Positions 10,162 through 19,892 of a DNA stretch of 64,000 bases are shown piece by piece (positions within the stretch are counted from its first letter, which is position 1; every line of letters starts with the position of its first letter). This DNA is from Criibacterium bergeronii (GTDB taxonomy: Bacteria > Bacillota > Clostridia > Peptostreptococcales > Filifactoraceae): positions 1 through 64,000 of the forward strand of contig NZ_MBEW02000003.1 of NCBI RefSeq assembly GCF_001693775.2, given 5' to 3'. A model generated the notes under the pieces. That model was not told the DNA's origin. It was given only the letters and a program-made list of their open reading frames with translations, and made no database searches. Position numbers and translations under genes: made by a program.

Positions 10162-10908
10162 TTGGATTTAAATAATTTAAGAAAAGAAATCGATAAAATC
10201 GATGACCAAATTGTAGAATTATTTTTAAAAAGAATGGAAGTTAGCAAAGAAATTGCCGAAATCAAAAAAACTATCGGAAAAAACATCTTTGATGGCAAAA
10301 GAGAGCAGGAAGTGCTTGATAAAGTCAGCTCAAAATCAAGTGAAATGTCAGATTATATCAATCAATTATATAAAGAAATAATGAGACTAAGTAAAGACTA
10401 TCAAACAGATGTATTTAAACCAAATATAGTTTTAATCGGTATGCCTGGAGCTGGAAAGACTACAATTGCCAAAAAATTGTCAGTATTATTTAATATGCCT
10501 GTAGTTGAAACAGATAAAGAAGTAGAAAAAATTGAAGGAAAAAGCATACCTGAAATTTTTGAACAAAAAGGAGAAAACTATTTTAGAAAAATAGAAAAAG
10601 ATGTATATAAAGCTACATCAAATGTATCAGGAAAAATTATTTCCACCGGTGGCGGAGCAGTAAAAGATAAAGAAAATATTGACATATTAAAACAAAATGG
10701 AAGAATTTATTATATAATGAGAGATGTTGAAAAACTTGCAACAGTAGGTAGACCATTAAGCAGTGTAGGAAAAGAAGAATTATATAAATTGTTTGAAAAC
10801 AGAAAAGCTTTGTATGAAAACTACTGCGATGTAAAAATACAAAATGATTTAATAGATACTGCCGCCAAAAAAATTATGGAGGATTTTAATGCATATTTTA
10901 GTAATTAA
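10162..10908 (+). CDS. Bifunctional chorismate mutase / shikimate kinase
   Basis: 248 residues made of two fused domains. Residues 1-80 are an AroQ-class chorismate mutase: R7, R24, K35, D44, R47 and E48 fall where the E. coli P-protein active-site residues do, by my alignment from memory. Residues ~88-248 are a shikimate kinase with Walker A GMPGAGKT (93-100), ETDKEVE, FRKIE, STGGGAV and GRPL. The fused steps are not consecutive (shikimate to shikimate-3-phosphate, and chorismate to prephenate), but both flank the enzymes encoded by aroA and aroC just upstream. TTG start with GAGGT six bases before. Confidence 0.9.
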   Translation: MDLNNLRKEIDKIDDQIVELFLKRMEVSKEIAEIKKTIGKNIFDGKREQEVLDKVSSKSSEMSDYINQLYKEIMRLSKDYQTDVFKPNIVLIGMPGAGKTTIAKKLSVLFNMPVVETDKEVEKIEGKSIPEIFEQKGENYFRKIEKDVYKATSNVSGKIISTGGGAVKDKENIDILKQNGRIYYIMRDVEKLATVGRPLSSVGKEELYKLFENRKALYENYCDVKIQNDLIDTAAKKIMEDFNAYFSN

Positions 10909-11323
10909 CGGACCAAATATAAATATGCTTGGCATAAGAGAACCAAGCATCTATGGCAAAAATACATACAAGGACTTGCTAAAAGAAATACAAAACGTTG
11001 CAAAAGAGCTGGATATAAAAGTATCAACATTTCAAAGTAACCATGAGGGTGAAATAGTAGATAAAATTCAAAGCTGTTACAATACAGATATAATGGCAAT
11101 AGTAATAAACCCAGCCGCCTATACTCATACATCAGTTGCTATATTAGATGCTCTAAAGTCCGTAAATATTCCAGCAGTGGAAGTTCATATATCAAATATA
11201 GATGAAAGAGAAAAATTTAGAAAAAAATCTTACACCTCTTTATATTGCGAAAAAGTAATAATAGGTCACGGAATAAATGGCTATATAGAAGCAATAAATT
11301 ACTTAGCAATAAAATATACTTAG
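10889..11323 (+). CDS. aroQ: 3-dehydroquinate dehydratase, type II
   Basis: Third step of the shikimate pathway. It has 144 residues, the standard dodecameric type II length. Signatures: INGPNINMLGIREPSIYG with the catalytic tyrosine, FQSNHEGEIVDKI, INPAAYTHTSVAI, EVHISNIDEREKFR and IIGHGINGY. The ATG has GGAGG eight bases before it and overlaps the end of the preceding gene. Last gene of the aro cluster. Confidence 0.95.
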   Translation: MHILVINGPNINMLGIREPSIYGKNTYKDLLKEIQNVAKELDIKVSTFQSNHEGEIVDKIQSCYNTDIMAIVINPAAYTHTSVAILDALKSVNIPAVEVHISNIDEREKFRKKSYTSLYCEKVIIGHGINGYIEAINYLAIKYT

Positions 11324-11573
11324 TATTGTTTTTTAGTGAAATTTGTCAAATTAAATGTAATATTATCATAGTAAATGTAAAATAGATGGTTAAGTTATTG
11401 TGCATTTAATAGTGTAAACTATAGATCATAAAAAGTTTTTAAATTTATAGTATAAACAAAAAAATTTGATATATTTTAGTAAAAACTAAAATAATACTGG
11501 ATTTGTTTTATGTGTATTTATAAGGTAGTGTAAAATAGATTATGAAAAACTAACACACAAAAAAGCAATAAAA

Positions 11574-11593
11574 AAAGACCACATAGTGTCTTT
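11574..11593 (-). terminator. Minus-strand terminator, distal
   Basis: Read on the minus strand, AAAGAC pairs with GTCTTT around an eight-base loop and runs straight into a T-tract. It lies about 60 bases beyond the first minus-strand terminator and acts as a backup. Confidence 0.6.
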
Positions 11594-11646
11594 AAAAAAG
11601 TAAAAATAGTTTAAAAAAAACGCCGAAATTATGACTCAAAGCACCA

Positions 11647-11671
11647 CAAAAAGCCGTCATGAAATCACGGC
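11647..11671 (-). terminator. Minus-strand terminator after the popT-like gene
   Basis: On the minus strand, GCCGT and ACGGC pair around a nine-base loop and are followed by TTTTT. It lies 72 bases beyond the stop of the DUF368 gene and ends the metG-tatD-popT transcript. Confidence 0.75.
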
Positions 11672-11742
11672 AAAATGGTCTTTAAAGTATTGTAATCACT
11701 TAAATAATGTTGATATGAATTGATATTATAATTTAGAAATTT

Positions 11743-12750
11743 TTATTTATCTTGAGTTTTTCTTTCTAAGAAAGTTTTAATCCCTTCCAATCCAAGTAGT
11801 ATACATACTCCAAGTATAAATCCAATTATACTAAAAGTATCAGGGGATAGTGGAGGTAGTGGTGTATCAAGAGTAGTTGGTCCCATTGCTATAGCATAAA
11901 ATGAACCAAGCATCAGACCGATTATCATGTAAAGCATTTTGCTGTAGTGATGTTCAAGTGCAATTCTAATACCTTTAATCGATACGAAAAGTCCAAAGAC
12001 TATTCCAAATCCTAAAGCCATAATACCGGGGATTACACCAAAGTTTAGGCTAATAAATTGTTTTATAGCGGAAATAGTAGGAACGTACACACCAAAAATT
12101 AAAAGCAGCGTTGAGCCGGAGATGCCCGGCAAAACCATGGCAGTGATTGCTGCAGCACCGGAAATAAATAGATACAAAATTTGTCCTAATGACAGTACTG
12201 AAAAATTAATGGAGGTAGTTAAATTTGCGGAACTTCCTGAAACTAGCATTTGCCTTAAAAATGAAATAGCAACTACTAATAATGTACCTAAAAGTGTAAA
12301 AATTATATTTTGATATTTTCCAAGTATATTTTTTTTCTCAGAGTTAATTATAAACGGTATAGATGCAAAAGTTAGCCCTATAAATACAGAGCTAAGCAAA
12401 TAAATATTTTGTTCAAAAAGCTTAGTTAGAACAGTAACCGATATTGACATACCGATTGCCCAACCGATACCAAGCTTACCCAAAAATTTTAAAGCCTTGA
12501 TACGCTCATTCTTATTGCCGGAAAATGCGAAGTGAATTGAGTCCAAAAATTCCTTATAAAATCCAAGTATAAAAGCTATTGTGCCGCCTGAAACCCCGGG
12601 TACACTGTCAGCTAGGGACATACAAAAACCATTAAAAATATTTAAAAGCATAAATTCCCCAAAAAAATTATAAAATCTAACAATAATTATGAGAATTAAA
12701 AAAATTAAGAGCAATTTTATCCAACTGCTCAATAATTTTTCAATTCTCAT
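11743..12750 (-). CDS. DUF368 membrane protein, probable undecaprenyl-phosphate translocase (PopT family)
   Basis: Polytopic membrane protein with the duplicated DUF368 signature: DSVPGVSGGTIAFILGFY near the N-terminus and VLPGISGSTLLLIFGVY in the second half. DUF368 proteins have been shown to recycle undecaprenyl phosphate across the membrane. The 335-residue form starts at 12750 with no ribosome site. An in-frame ATG at 12651 (302 residues) has GGGG five bases before it and aligns with the usual family start (MLLNIFNGF), so it may be the true start; the extra 33 residues would add one hydrophobic helix. Last gene after metG and tatD. Confidence 0.85.
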   Translation of the reverse strand: MRIEKLLSSWIKLLLIFLILIIIVRFYNFFGEFMLLNIFNGFCMSLADSVPGVSGGTIAFILGFYKEFLDSIHFAFSGNKNERIKALKFLGKLGIGWAIGMSISVTVLTKLFEQNIYLLSSVFIGLTFASIPFIINSEKKNILGKYQNIIFTLLGTLLVVAISFLRQMLVSGSSANLTTSINFSVLSLGQILYLFISGAAAITAMVLPGISGSTLLLIFGVYVPTISAIKQFISLNFGVIPGIMALGFGIVFGLFVSIKGIRIALEHHYSKMLYMIIGLMLGSFYAIAMGPTTLDTPLPPLSPDTFSIIGFILGVCILLGLEGIKTFLERKTQDK

Positions 12751-12780
12751 TTGTTAATTATACCAAAATTTCTTAAATGA

Positions 12781-13545
12781 TTATGAAATCTTAAAAAATT
12801 TTAAAGCATTTTTAGCTGTAATTTCAAAAATTTCTTCTTCAGGCATATTTTTTAGCTCTGCTAATTTCTTGCCAACAAATTTGACATTTGACGGGTCATT
12901 CCTTTTACCTCTTTTAGGCTCAGGAGTTAGATAAGGACTATCTGTCTCAATAAAAATCATATCAAGAGGAGCGTAAGCTGCAACCTCTTGAAGATTTTTA
13001 GATTTTTTAAAGGTCAGTGGGCCGGCAAATGATAGATAACAGCCAAGCTTTAAATATTCCTTTGCCATCTCAAGGCTTTGTGAAAAACAGTGCAGCACAC
13101 AAGGTGTATCTTTTTTACAGGATTTTAACATATCCAGCGTATCCGAAGCGGCATCTCTAGAATGTATTATAAATGGCAAATCCATTTCTTTTGCAAGATA
13201 TATTTGCTGTTCAAATACTTCTTTTTGGGTTTGCCTTGGTGAATAATCATAATAATAATCCAGTCCAATTTCACCAATGGCTACAGTTTTTTCGTTTTTA
13301 CATAGATTTTTAAGCTCTTTCATAGCAGTGTCATCCATGTATTTTGCCTCATGTGGGTGAATACCGACAGCTGAATATATAAAATCATATTTTTTTGAAA
13401 GCTCTACAGATTTTCTTGAAGATGATATATCTGAGGCAGGGTCGATAATATAGGAGATACCTTCATTTTTTATATACTCTATAACCTGTTTGCGGTCTAT
13501 ATCAAATGCCTCATCATCCAAATGAGCGTGTGAGTCAAAAATCAT
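12781..13545 (-). CDS. tatD: TatD-family metal-dependent deoxyribonuclease
   Basis: 254 residues, a TIM-barrel amidohydrolase-type nuclease. Metal and active-site motifs are in order: SHAHLDD, IGEIGLDYYYD, IHSRDA, LHCFSQS and ETDSPYLTPEP. The start has GGAGG at ideal distance. It follows metG by nine bases, a pairing conserved in many Firmicutes, and is probably co-transcribed with it. Confidence 0.94.
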   Translation of the reverse strand: MIFDSHAHLDDEAFDIDRKQVIEYIKNEGISYIIDPASDISSSRKSVELSKKYDFIYSAVGIHPHEAKYMDDTAMKELKNLCKNEKTVAIGEIGLDYYYDYSPRQTQKEVFEQQIYLAKEMDLPFIIHSRDAASDTLDMLKSCKKDTPCVLHCFSQSLEMAKEYLKLGCYLSFAGPLTFKKSKNLQEVAAYAPLDMIFIETDSPYLTPEPKRGKRNDPSNVKFVGKKLAELKNMPEEEIFEITAKNALKFFKIS

Positions 13546-13554
13546 ATTTCCTCC

Positions 13555-15516
13555 CTAGGATACTGTAGCAGTATCGTCTATGCCATCAGCATTTAAGACG
13601 ATTAAATTTTTATCATCAGGTGTAGCGGCAGATAAAATCATACCATGAGACTCTAGTCCTCTTAATTTTCTTGGTTTTAAATTAGCTACATAAACTATAT
13701 TTTTTCCAACCAACTGTTCAGGCTCATAAAATTTTGCGATGCCTGAAATTATTTGTCTAGTTTCATCACCTGATTTTATTTTAAATACTAGTAATTTGTC
13801 AGCATCAGGGTGCTTTTTAACCTCTAATATTTTTCCGACTCTTAAATCCAATTTTGCAAAATCGTCTATAGTTATTTCCTGCTTTTCATCAGATTTTTCT
13901 ACTTTTGCTTTTTCTTCAGCTTTAGGATTTTCTTCGTCTGAGAATAGATTTTCTAATATTTCAAGCTCCTTAGGTACGTCAAGTCTTGGGAATAATATTT
14001 CGCCTTTATTTACCTTTGTACCATCAATAGTTAGACCAAATGTAAATGCAGAGTCAAAAGTTTTTAGCTCATCGGGTACATTTAATTGTTCAAATATTTT
14101 CTTAGATGTACTATTTAAAGTTGAGCTTAGCATTACAGTGATTATGCGTAGAGACTCAGCTAAGTCATATAATACGCAGTTGAGTTCGTCTTTTTTTGTT
14201 TCGTCCTTAGCAAGTGCCCAAGGCATTGTCTCATCGACATATTTGTTACATCTTTTTATAGCCTTCCATATTTCCTCAAGAGCCTCATGGAACATAAGCT
14301 TGTTCATTTTTTCGTCCACGATTTTTGGCATAGCAGTAACTACATTCACCAAATCATCATGGAATGCAGTTTTTACATCAGTTTTTATAATAACTGAGTC
14401 ATTATATTTTTCTATCATAGAAACTGTACGAGATAGCAAGTTGCCAAGCTCATTTACTAAATCGGAGTTAATCCTATTTAAAAATGCTGAGTTTGTGTAG
14501 TTGCCATCTTGACCAAAAGTGAATTCACGAAGTAGGAAATATTTTAATGCGTCTATACCATATCTTTCTATCAAAGGCTCAGGATAAACTACGTTTCCCT
14601 TAGATTTACTCATTTTATCCGCCGCAAATAAAATCCAGCCATGACCAAATACTTGTTTTGGTAGAGGAATGTCAAGTGCCATAAGCATAGCAGGCCAAAT
14701 TATAGAGTGAAATCTAATAATTTCTTTTGCCATTAAATGTACATTTGCCGGCCAATATTTTTGATACAAGCTGTCGTCTCCGCTACCATATCCAAGGGCT
14801 GTTATATAGTTTGAAAGGGCATCTACCCAAACATAGATTACGTGTTTTGGGTCAAAAGGTACTTTTATACCCCAGTCAAAGGAAGTACGAGATACTGATA
14901 AATCCTCAAGACCTTTGTTAATAAAATTGTTTAGCATTTCATTGGCTCTGCTTTGCGGATAACAAAAATCCGGATTTTCCTCAAAAAGCTTTTTAAGTCT
15001 GTCTTGATATTTTGAAAGCCTAAAAAAATATGATTGCTCTTTTCTTTTTTCTACAGGTCTATGACAGTCAGGGCAGTTGCCATCAACTAATTGAGACTCT
15101 GTCCAGTAAGCCTCATCATGTACGCAATAATAGCCCTCATATTCACCAAGATAAATGTCACCTTTTTCATAAAGCTTAGTGAAAATGTCTTGAACTAGTT
15201 TTTCATGTCTTGGTTCAGTGGTTCTTATAAAATCATCATAGGAAATTTCCATCTTTTCCCACAAAGCTTTGATTTTTGCAATCATTCCATCTAGGTATTC
15301 GATAGGCTCCATGCCCATTTCTTTTGCTTTTTTTTGGATTTTTTCTCCATGTTCATCAGTACCTGTAAGAAATCTTACATCATATCCGGTAAATCTTTTG
15401 TATCTTGCTATAGAGTCAGCAGCAACAGTTGTATATGTATGACCTATATGTAGATTGCCACTTGGATAGTATATTGGTGTTGTAACATAAAAAGTTTTCT
15501 TTTGTGTATCTGACAT
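13555..15516 (-). CDS. metG: Methionyl-tRNA synthetase with C-terminal tRNA-binding domain
   Basis: Class I synthetase charging tRNA-Met. It has 653 residues: catalytic domain with HIGHTYTTVA and KMSKSKGN, one CxxC zinc knuckle (NCPDCHRP), an anticodon-binding helical domain, an acidic/lysine linker, and a C-terminal EMAP/Trbp111 domain (FAKLDLRVGKI, ILSAATPDD). Start supported by GGAGG. No T-box leader is visible upstream; an extended -10 (TG-T-TATAAT, around 15549-15554) is the only promoter-like signal. Confidence 0.96.
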   Translation of the reverse strand: MSDTQKKTFYVTTPIYYPSGNLHIGHTYTTVAADSIARYKRFTGYDVRFLTGTDEHGEKIQKKAKEMGMEPIEYLDGMIAKIKALWEKMEISYDDFIRTTEPRHEKLVQDIFTKLYEKGDIYLGEYEGYYCVHDEAYWTESQLVDGNCPDCHRPVEKRKEQSYFFRLSKYQDRLKKLFEENPDFCYPQSRANEMLNNFINKGLEDLSVSRTSFDWGIKVPFDPKHVIYVWVDALSNYITALGYGSGDDSLYQKYWPANVHLMAKEIIRFHSIIWPAMLMALDIPLPKQVFGHGWILFAADKMSKSKGNVVYPEPLIERYGIDALKYFLLREFTFGQDGNYTNSAFLNRINSDLVNELGNLLSRTVSMIEKYNDSVIIKTDVKTAFHDDLVNVVTAMPKIVDEKMNKLMFHEALEEIWKAIKRCNKYVDETMPWALAKDETKKDELNCVLYDLAESLRIITVMLSSTLNSTSKKIFEQLNVPDELKTFDSAFTFGLTIDGTKVNKGEILFPRLDVPKELEILENLFSDEENPKAEEKAKVEKSDEKQEITIDDFAKLDLRVGKILEVKKHPDADKLLVFKIKSGDETRQIISGIAKFYEPEQLVGKNIVYVANLKPRKLRGLESHGMILSAATPDDKNLIVLNADGIDDTATVS

Positions 15517-15724
15517 TAATTAATTCCTCCAAATATTAAATTTATAACATTATAACACACCTGATGAAATTCTTCATTAATTTTTCAATAAAAAACAAAT
15601 AGCTGTACCTGAAATAAATTTTACAATGATATAGAATATTTTAAAGATACACGATTTTTTAATATTATATGAACAATTTATGAATTTGTGTAAGTAACTT
15701 TATTATAGTTTTGGAGGAAACATT

Positions 15725-16364
15725 ATGGATATGCAAGTTATGAAAAGTATAAGTCCACAAGAAGCAAGAATGATGATTAGAAGAGGGGGAGTTTAAGCTA
15801 CCAACATCAGGAGTATGCGAAGGACACGTACAAGGCAATCTTACCAAAGGAATTAGCCTTCGATTTTTTGCTGTTTGCTACTAAAAATCCATAATCTTGT
15901 CCAATACTTGATGTTATTGAGCCAGGCAGTTACGAACCAAAGTTAATAGCAAAGGGCTGTGACATAAGAACAGATATACCAAAATATCGTATTTATAGAA
16001 ACGGAGTAATGACAGAGGAAGTTGACAATTTATTGGATTATTATAAAGATGATTTCGTTGGTTTCGTAATTGGCTGTTAATTTAGTTTTGAACACGCAAT
16101 GATGTCTGCCGGTATACCGGTTCGTCATATTGAAGATAATCATAATGTCCAAATGTATATCACAAATATACCTACAGTCCCTGCTGATTCATTCCATGGA
16201 AATACTGTAGTATCTATACCATATAAAATGGTTACAAGAGCTGTGACAGTTACCGCACAATATCCATCTGTACATGGAGCACCTTTGCAGTTGATGCTGA
16301 TTACGCAGTTTTATAGTAGAATATTTAAATATAAAAAATTAGTGAAGATTGGAATGCTCAAATA
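15725..16364 (+). pseudogene. Decayed DUF1445 / D-glutamate cyclase-type (YcsI family) gene
   Basis: A real ribosome site (GGAGG, 15713-15717) and ATG open a frame reading MKSISPQEARMMIRRG. An extra G in a run near 15790 shifts the frame. The continuing sequence is recognisable as the YcsI/DUF1445 family (EPGSYEPKLIAKGCDIR, DFVGFVIGC, FEHAMMSAGIPVRHIEDN, NTVVSIPYKM), but it is broken by at least one further frame shift, TAA stops after KNP and after VIGC, and a scrambled C-terminus after YPSVHGAP. An 88-codon piece (16099-16365) stays open but is only a fragment. Intact members convert D-glutamate to 5-oxo-D-proline or are annotated as hydro-lyases. Confidence 0.88.
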
Positions 16365-16401
16365 AATAGTATTAATTTGAACAGAAATTTAATTTTAATC
16401 A

Positions 16402-16447
16402 AAAAATTCCACTTAATTCTAAGTTTATAGAAGATAGTGGAATTTTT
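16402..16447. terminator. Bidirectional-looking terminator hairpin
   Basis: AAAAATTCCACT pairs perfectly with AGTGGAATTTTT around a 22-base loop, giving T-runs on both strands. It lies just after the pseudogene and insulates the rqcH operon. Confidence 0.7.
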
Positions 16448-16655
16448 ATTTTAACGTTTATAGTAACCTTTTGTGTTTGTAATTTAAGAATAATTGTCAA
16501 CTAATTCATCACATATCTTTATTTTTTTAATGGTTTATGATATTATAATAAAATATTTGTTAAAATATAAATGAGAAATTAGAATTAATAAAAAAATAAG
16601 CAAAATTTAATATAATGGAATATGGTTTAAAATATGTATTCTATTTGGAGGCAAG

Positions 16656-18434
16656 ATGGCATTTGACGGAATTACACTAGCTAGTATGGTGAATGAATTA
16701 AACGAAAAGATAGTAAATCTTAAAATAGATAAAATATCTCAGCCTGAAAGGGATGAAGTAGTGCTTTCTTTTAGGGGCGATAAGAATAATTATAGACTAC
16801 TTTTAAGTGCAAACGCATCTTTGCCAAGAATGTATTTAATCGAAACAACAAAAAAAGAGAACCCATTAAAAGCTCCAACATTTTTAATGATACTTAGGAA
16901 ACATATTCTATGTGGGAAAATATTAAAAATAGAGCAAGACAGCTTTGACAGGACGGTTGACATATATATTTCCTCCTTTGATGAATTGCAACAGAGAAAG
17001 ACAAAACGTCTTACAATAGAAATTATGGGCAGACATAGTAATGTAATTTTGGTAGACGATGAGACAAATACTGTAATTGACTCAATAAAAAGAGTTCCAC
17101 TTTCTGTATCATCATACAGAGAGGTTTTGCCGGGCACAATATATAAAATGCCTCCAAAACAAGACAAACTAAATCCGGTAGATGAGATTTCCCTGCAAGA
17201 TTTTATCAAGCATATGAGTGTAAAATTGCCTATATATAAAGCCTTGTATACTACATTTTTCGGATTAAGTCCGCTGATTTCTAAAGAGCTATGCTTTAGA
17301 AGTGATATTTTGCATGACCAAATTGCAAATGAAATCGACCCTATGAGTATGCAAAAGCTATATGAGGCATTTACAAAAATGATGGGCAAAATAAAGTCAA
17401 AAAGCTTTGAGCCTTGTATAGTTTTTGATAAAAGTGGTAAAACTGTAGATTTTTCCTGCATATATCTTAGTATGTATGAAGGCTTGGATATAAAATCAAA
17501 GCTTGGCATTTCGCAAATATGTGAAAGCTTTTATAATCATAGAGACACCAAAGAGCGTCTTATGCAAAAAAGTCATGAGATGCGTAAAGTTTTGTCTAAT
17601 AAAATTAATTTGTTAGAAAATAAAATTATAAAACAAACTGTTGAATTAGAAGAAACAGTCAAAAAAGACCAGTATAAAAGGGATGCTGATTTGTTGACTG
17701 CGTACATCTATATGTTAAAAGACGGTGATAAACAAATAACGGTCGATGATTTTTATACTGAAGATTTAAAAAAAACTACTATTAAATTAGACGAAAATTT
17801 AACCCCTTCGCAAAATATACAGCGTTTATACAAGAAATATAATAAGCTAAAGGTTAGAGAAGTTGAGCTTGCTGAGCAGGTTTCTTATTCTAAAAAACTA
17901 TTACATTATTTGCAAAACTTTGAGGTATCAATAGAAAATGCACAAAGTTTAGATGAATATAATGATATAGTTGACGAAATGGCAAATGAAGGGATTATAA
18001 AAAAAGCTAAAGCTGAAAAGGGAAAAAGTAAAAAACAAAATCAAACTGCAGAAGAATTTAGACCGATGAGATTTATTTCCAGTGATGGATATAATATTTA
18101 CGTTGGTAAAAACAACAGACAAAACGACTACTTAACTATGAGGTTTGCCAAGGACGATGATATGTGGCTACACACAAAAAATATCCCAGGCTCACACACC
18201 ATTATAAGAAGTAATGCAAAAGAAATATCAGAAAATGCAATAAAACAGGCTGCTATGATAGCTGCTTATTATAGTAAGGCTAAATCATCCCAAAATGTAC
18301 CGGTGGATTATACACTTAAAAAATTTGTAAAAAAGCCAAACGGTGCAAAAAATGGAATGGTTATTTATGAAACTAATTCTACTATATACGTTACTCCGGA
18401 TGAGGAAAAGGTAAAAGAGTTAGAATTGAAATAA
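16656..18434 (+). CDS. rqcH: Rqc2 homologue RqcH (NFACT protein)
   Basis: Ribosome quality-control factor that binds stalled 50S-peptidyl-tRNA complexes and recruits tRNA-Ala for C-terminal alanine tailing; formerly annotated FbpA/fibronectin-binding. It has 592 residues: NFACT-N (starting MAFDGITLASMVNEL), a central helical/coiled-coil section (~290-440), and the NFACT-R domain near the C-terminus (SDGYNIYVGKNN, DMWLHTKNIPGSHTII). Strong TTGGAGG start. Opens a nine-gene co-directional run. Confidence 0.93.
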   Translation: MAFDGITLASMVNELNEKIVNLKIDKISQPERDEVVLSFRGDKNNYRLLLSANASLPRMYLIETTKKENPLKAPTFLMILRKHILCGKILKIEQDSFDRTVDIYISSFDELQQRKTKRLTIEIMGRHSNVILVDDETNTVIDSIKRVPLSVSSYREVLPGTIYKMPPKQDKLNPVDEISLQDFIKHMSVKLPIYKALYTTFFGLSPLISKELCFRSDILHDQIANEIDPMSMQKLYEAFTKMMGKIKSKSFEPCIVFDKSGKTVDFSCIYLSMYEGLDIKSKLGISQICESFYNHRDTKERLMQKSHEMRKVLSNKINLLENKIIKQTVELEETVKKDQYKRDADLLTAYIYMLKDGDKQITVDDFYTEDLKKTTIKLDENLTPSQNIQRLYKKYNKLKVREVELAEQVSYSKKLLHYLQNFEVSIENAQSLDEYNDIVDEMANEGIIKKAKAEKGKSKKQNQTAEEFRPMRFISSDGYNIYVGKNNRQNDYLTMRFAKDDDMWLHTKNIPGSHTIIRSNAKEISENAIKQAAMIAAYYSKAKSSQNVPVDYTLKKFVKKPNGAKNGMVIYETNSTIYVTPDEEKVKELELK

Positions 18435-18447
18435 ATTAGGAGATAGT

Positions 18448-19881
18448 ATGAATTTTACATCAGCGATTTTTTTAACATCAATGTTGCCGGTATTTTTAAT
18501 TATATATTATTTATTACCGGGAATTACTTTAAAAAATATTTTATTGCTAATAACTAGCTTATATTTTTATTCAACTTCTGAACCAATATTTATTTATTTT
18601 ATTATTGGCTCAGTTTTTGTGAATTATATGCTAGCAAAATTAATTTTTTTAAGTGATGATTGCATAAAAAGAAAATATCTGTTAATAGCTGATATAGTTT
18701 TTAACGTGGGAATGCTGGCAATATTTAAATATACTGATTTTATAATAGCGACTATAAATCAGTTTTTTGTAGTTAATATTCCAAAGACCAATCTACCTTT
18801 GCCAATAGGGATATCATTTTTTACATTTCAAGCTATGTCTTATGTTTTTGACATTTATTATAATAAAGATGACCTGCATAAGTCTACCGGCTCTATCTTT
18901 GACTTTGGACTATATTTGACTATGTTTCCTCAGCTTGTCGCAGGACCGATTGTTAGATTTGATGATGTATACAAGGATATATATGAAAGAAAATTTAATG
19001 TAGAGAAGATAAATCATGGCTTGAGAAGATTTATATTTGGCTTGTCAAAGAAAATTTTGCTTGCAAATACTTATGCAATTGTAGCAGATACTGCGTTTTC
19101 TTTAGACCCAAAGGATGCGGGTAGCTCAATGCTATTTTTAGGTGCTGTATGCTATACACTGCAAATTTATTTCGATTTTTCGGGATACAGCGATATGGCA
19201 ATCGGTATAGGTCAAATGCTTGGATTTAAATTTCCGGAAAACTTTAACAAACCATACCTTGCAACCTCGGTTACAGATTTTTGGAAAAGATGGCATATGA
19301 CATTGTCGTCATGGTTTAGAGATTATGTATATTTTCCGCTTGGCGGCTCTAAGTATAAAATGAACAAGACTATACTTAACTTATTTATAGTATGGCTTTT
19401 AACAGGATTATGGCATGGAGCAAAGTGGACGTTCGTTGCTTGGGGGTTATTATACTTCTTGTTTATAAGCTTTGAAAAAATTTACAAACAAAATCATAAC
19501 CGTTCAATAGATAAGAATTTGCCTTACGCTTTAGTAAGGATTTATACTCTTTTTGTAGTAATGGTTTTGTGGATATTCTTCCGTAGTGACAGCATAAAAG
19601 GGGCATTTTTATATATTTTCAATATGCTTAACATTACGAATATCGGATTGGTTAATTCTCAGGCATGGTTTTATTTAAAACAATATTTTGGAGTGTTATT
19701 AATTGGAATATTGTTGAGTACAAATTTCTTTGATTTTTGTAGTAAACTTATTTGTGTACTTCTTCCAAGTAAGCATATCAAAAATATTTTGGCAAGTGTT
19801 TATTGTGCAATATTGCTTGTGCTTTGTTTGCTATACATTGTAAAAGGTGGATTTAATCCTTTTATATACTTTAACTTTTAA
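18448..19881 (+). CDS. MBOAT-family membrane O-acyltransferase (AlgI/DltB-like)
   Basis: 477 residues with roughly a dozen hydrophobic segments. MBOAT hallmarks: FPQLVAGPIVR, YFDFSGYSDMAIG, DFWKRWHMTLSSWFRDYV and GLWHGAKWTFVAWG with the catalytic histidine. It moves acyl groups across the membrane onto an extracellular polymer. Its partner is the DHHW protein encoded immediately downstream, as in alginate-type O-acetylation pairs. The polymer is unknown, because no dlt or polysaccharide genes are nearby. Confidence 0.92.
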   Translation: MNFTSAIFLTSMLPVFLIIYYLLPGITLKNILLLITSLYFYSTSEPIFIYFIIGSVFVNYMLAKLIFLSDDCIKRKYLLIADIVFNVGMLAIFKYTDFIIATINQFFVVNIPKTNLPLPIGISFFTFQAMSYVFDIYYNKDDLHKSTGSIFDFGLYLTMFPQLVAGPIVRFDDVYKDIYERKFNVEKINHGLRRFIFGLSKKILLANTYAIVADTAFSLDPKDAGSSMLFLGAVCYTLQIYFDFSGYSDMAIGIGQMLGFKFPENFNKPYLATSVTDFWKRWHMTLSSWFRDYVYFPLGGSKYKMNKTILNLFIVWLLTGLWHGAKWTFVAWGLLYFLFISFEKIYKQNHNRSIDKNLPYALVRIYTLFVVMVLWIFFRSDSIKGAFLYIFNMLNITNIGLVNSQAWFYLKQYFGVLLIGILLSTNFFDFCSKLICVLLPSKHIKNILASVYCAILLVLCLLYIVKGGFNPFIYFNF

Positions 19882-19892
19882 TGGTGGCTAAT

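Larger units (their letters stand above)
11324..11742. other. 419-base convergent intergenic region
   Basis: AT-rich spacer between aroQ (+) and the minus-strand popT-like gene. It has no credible ORF. The right half carries two hairpins that act as terminators for the minus strand (separate entries). No strong + strand terminator for aroQ is seen. Confidence 0.6.

Noticed and set aside
11324-11573. Repeated GTAAAATAGAT pieces after aroQ (near 11388 and 11530)
   Set aside because: Two short A/T-rich copies are expected by chance at this base composition and show no regular spacing.
13739-14500. 253-codon frame on the plus strand
   Set aside because: Antisense shadow of metG; serine/phenylalanine-rich translation typical of the reverse of AT-rich coding DNA.
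15517-15724. T-box leader for metG
   Set aside because: No T-box consensus, specifier loop or terminator/antiterminator pair is visible in the 208 bases upstream of metG.
16099-16365. 88-codon frame as an independent gene
   Set aside because: It is the middle-to-late part of the decayed DUF1445 gene, lacking its own ribosome site and the family N-terminus.
16790-17509. 239-codon frame on the minus strand
   Set aside because: Antisense shadow of rqcH with no start signal.
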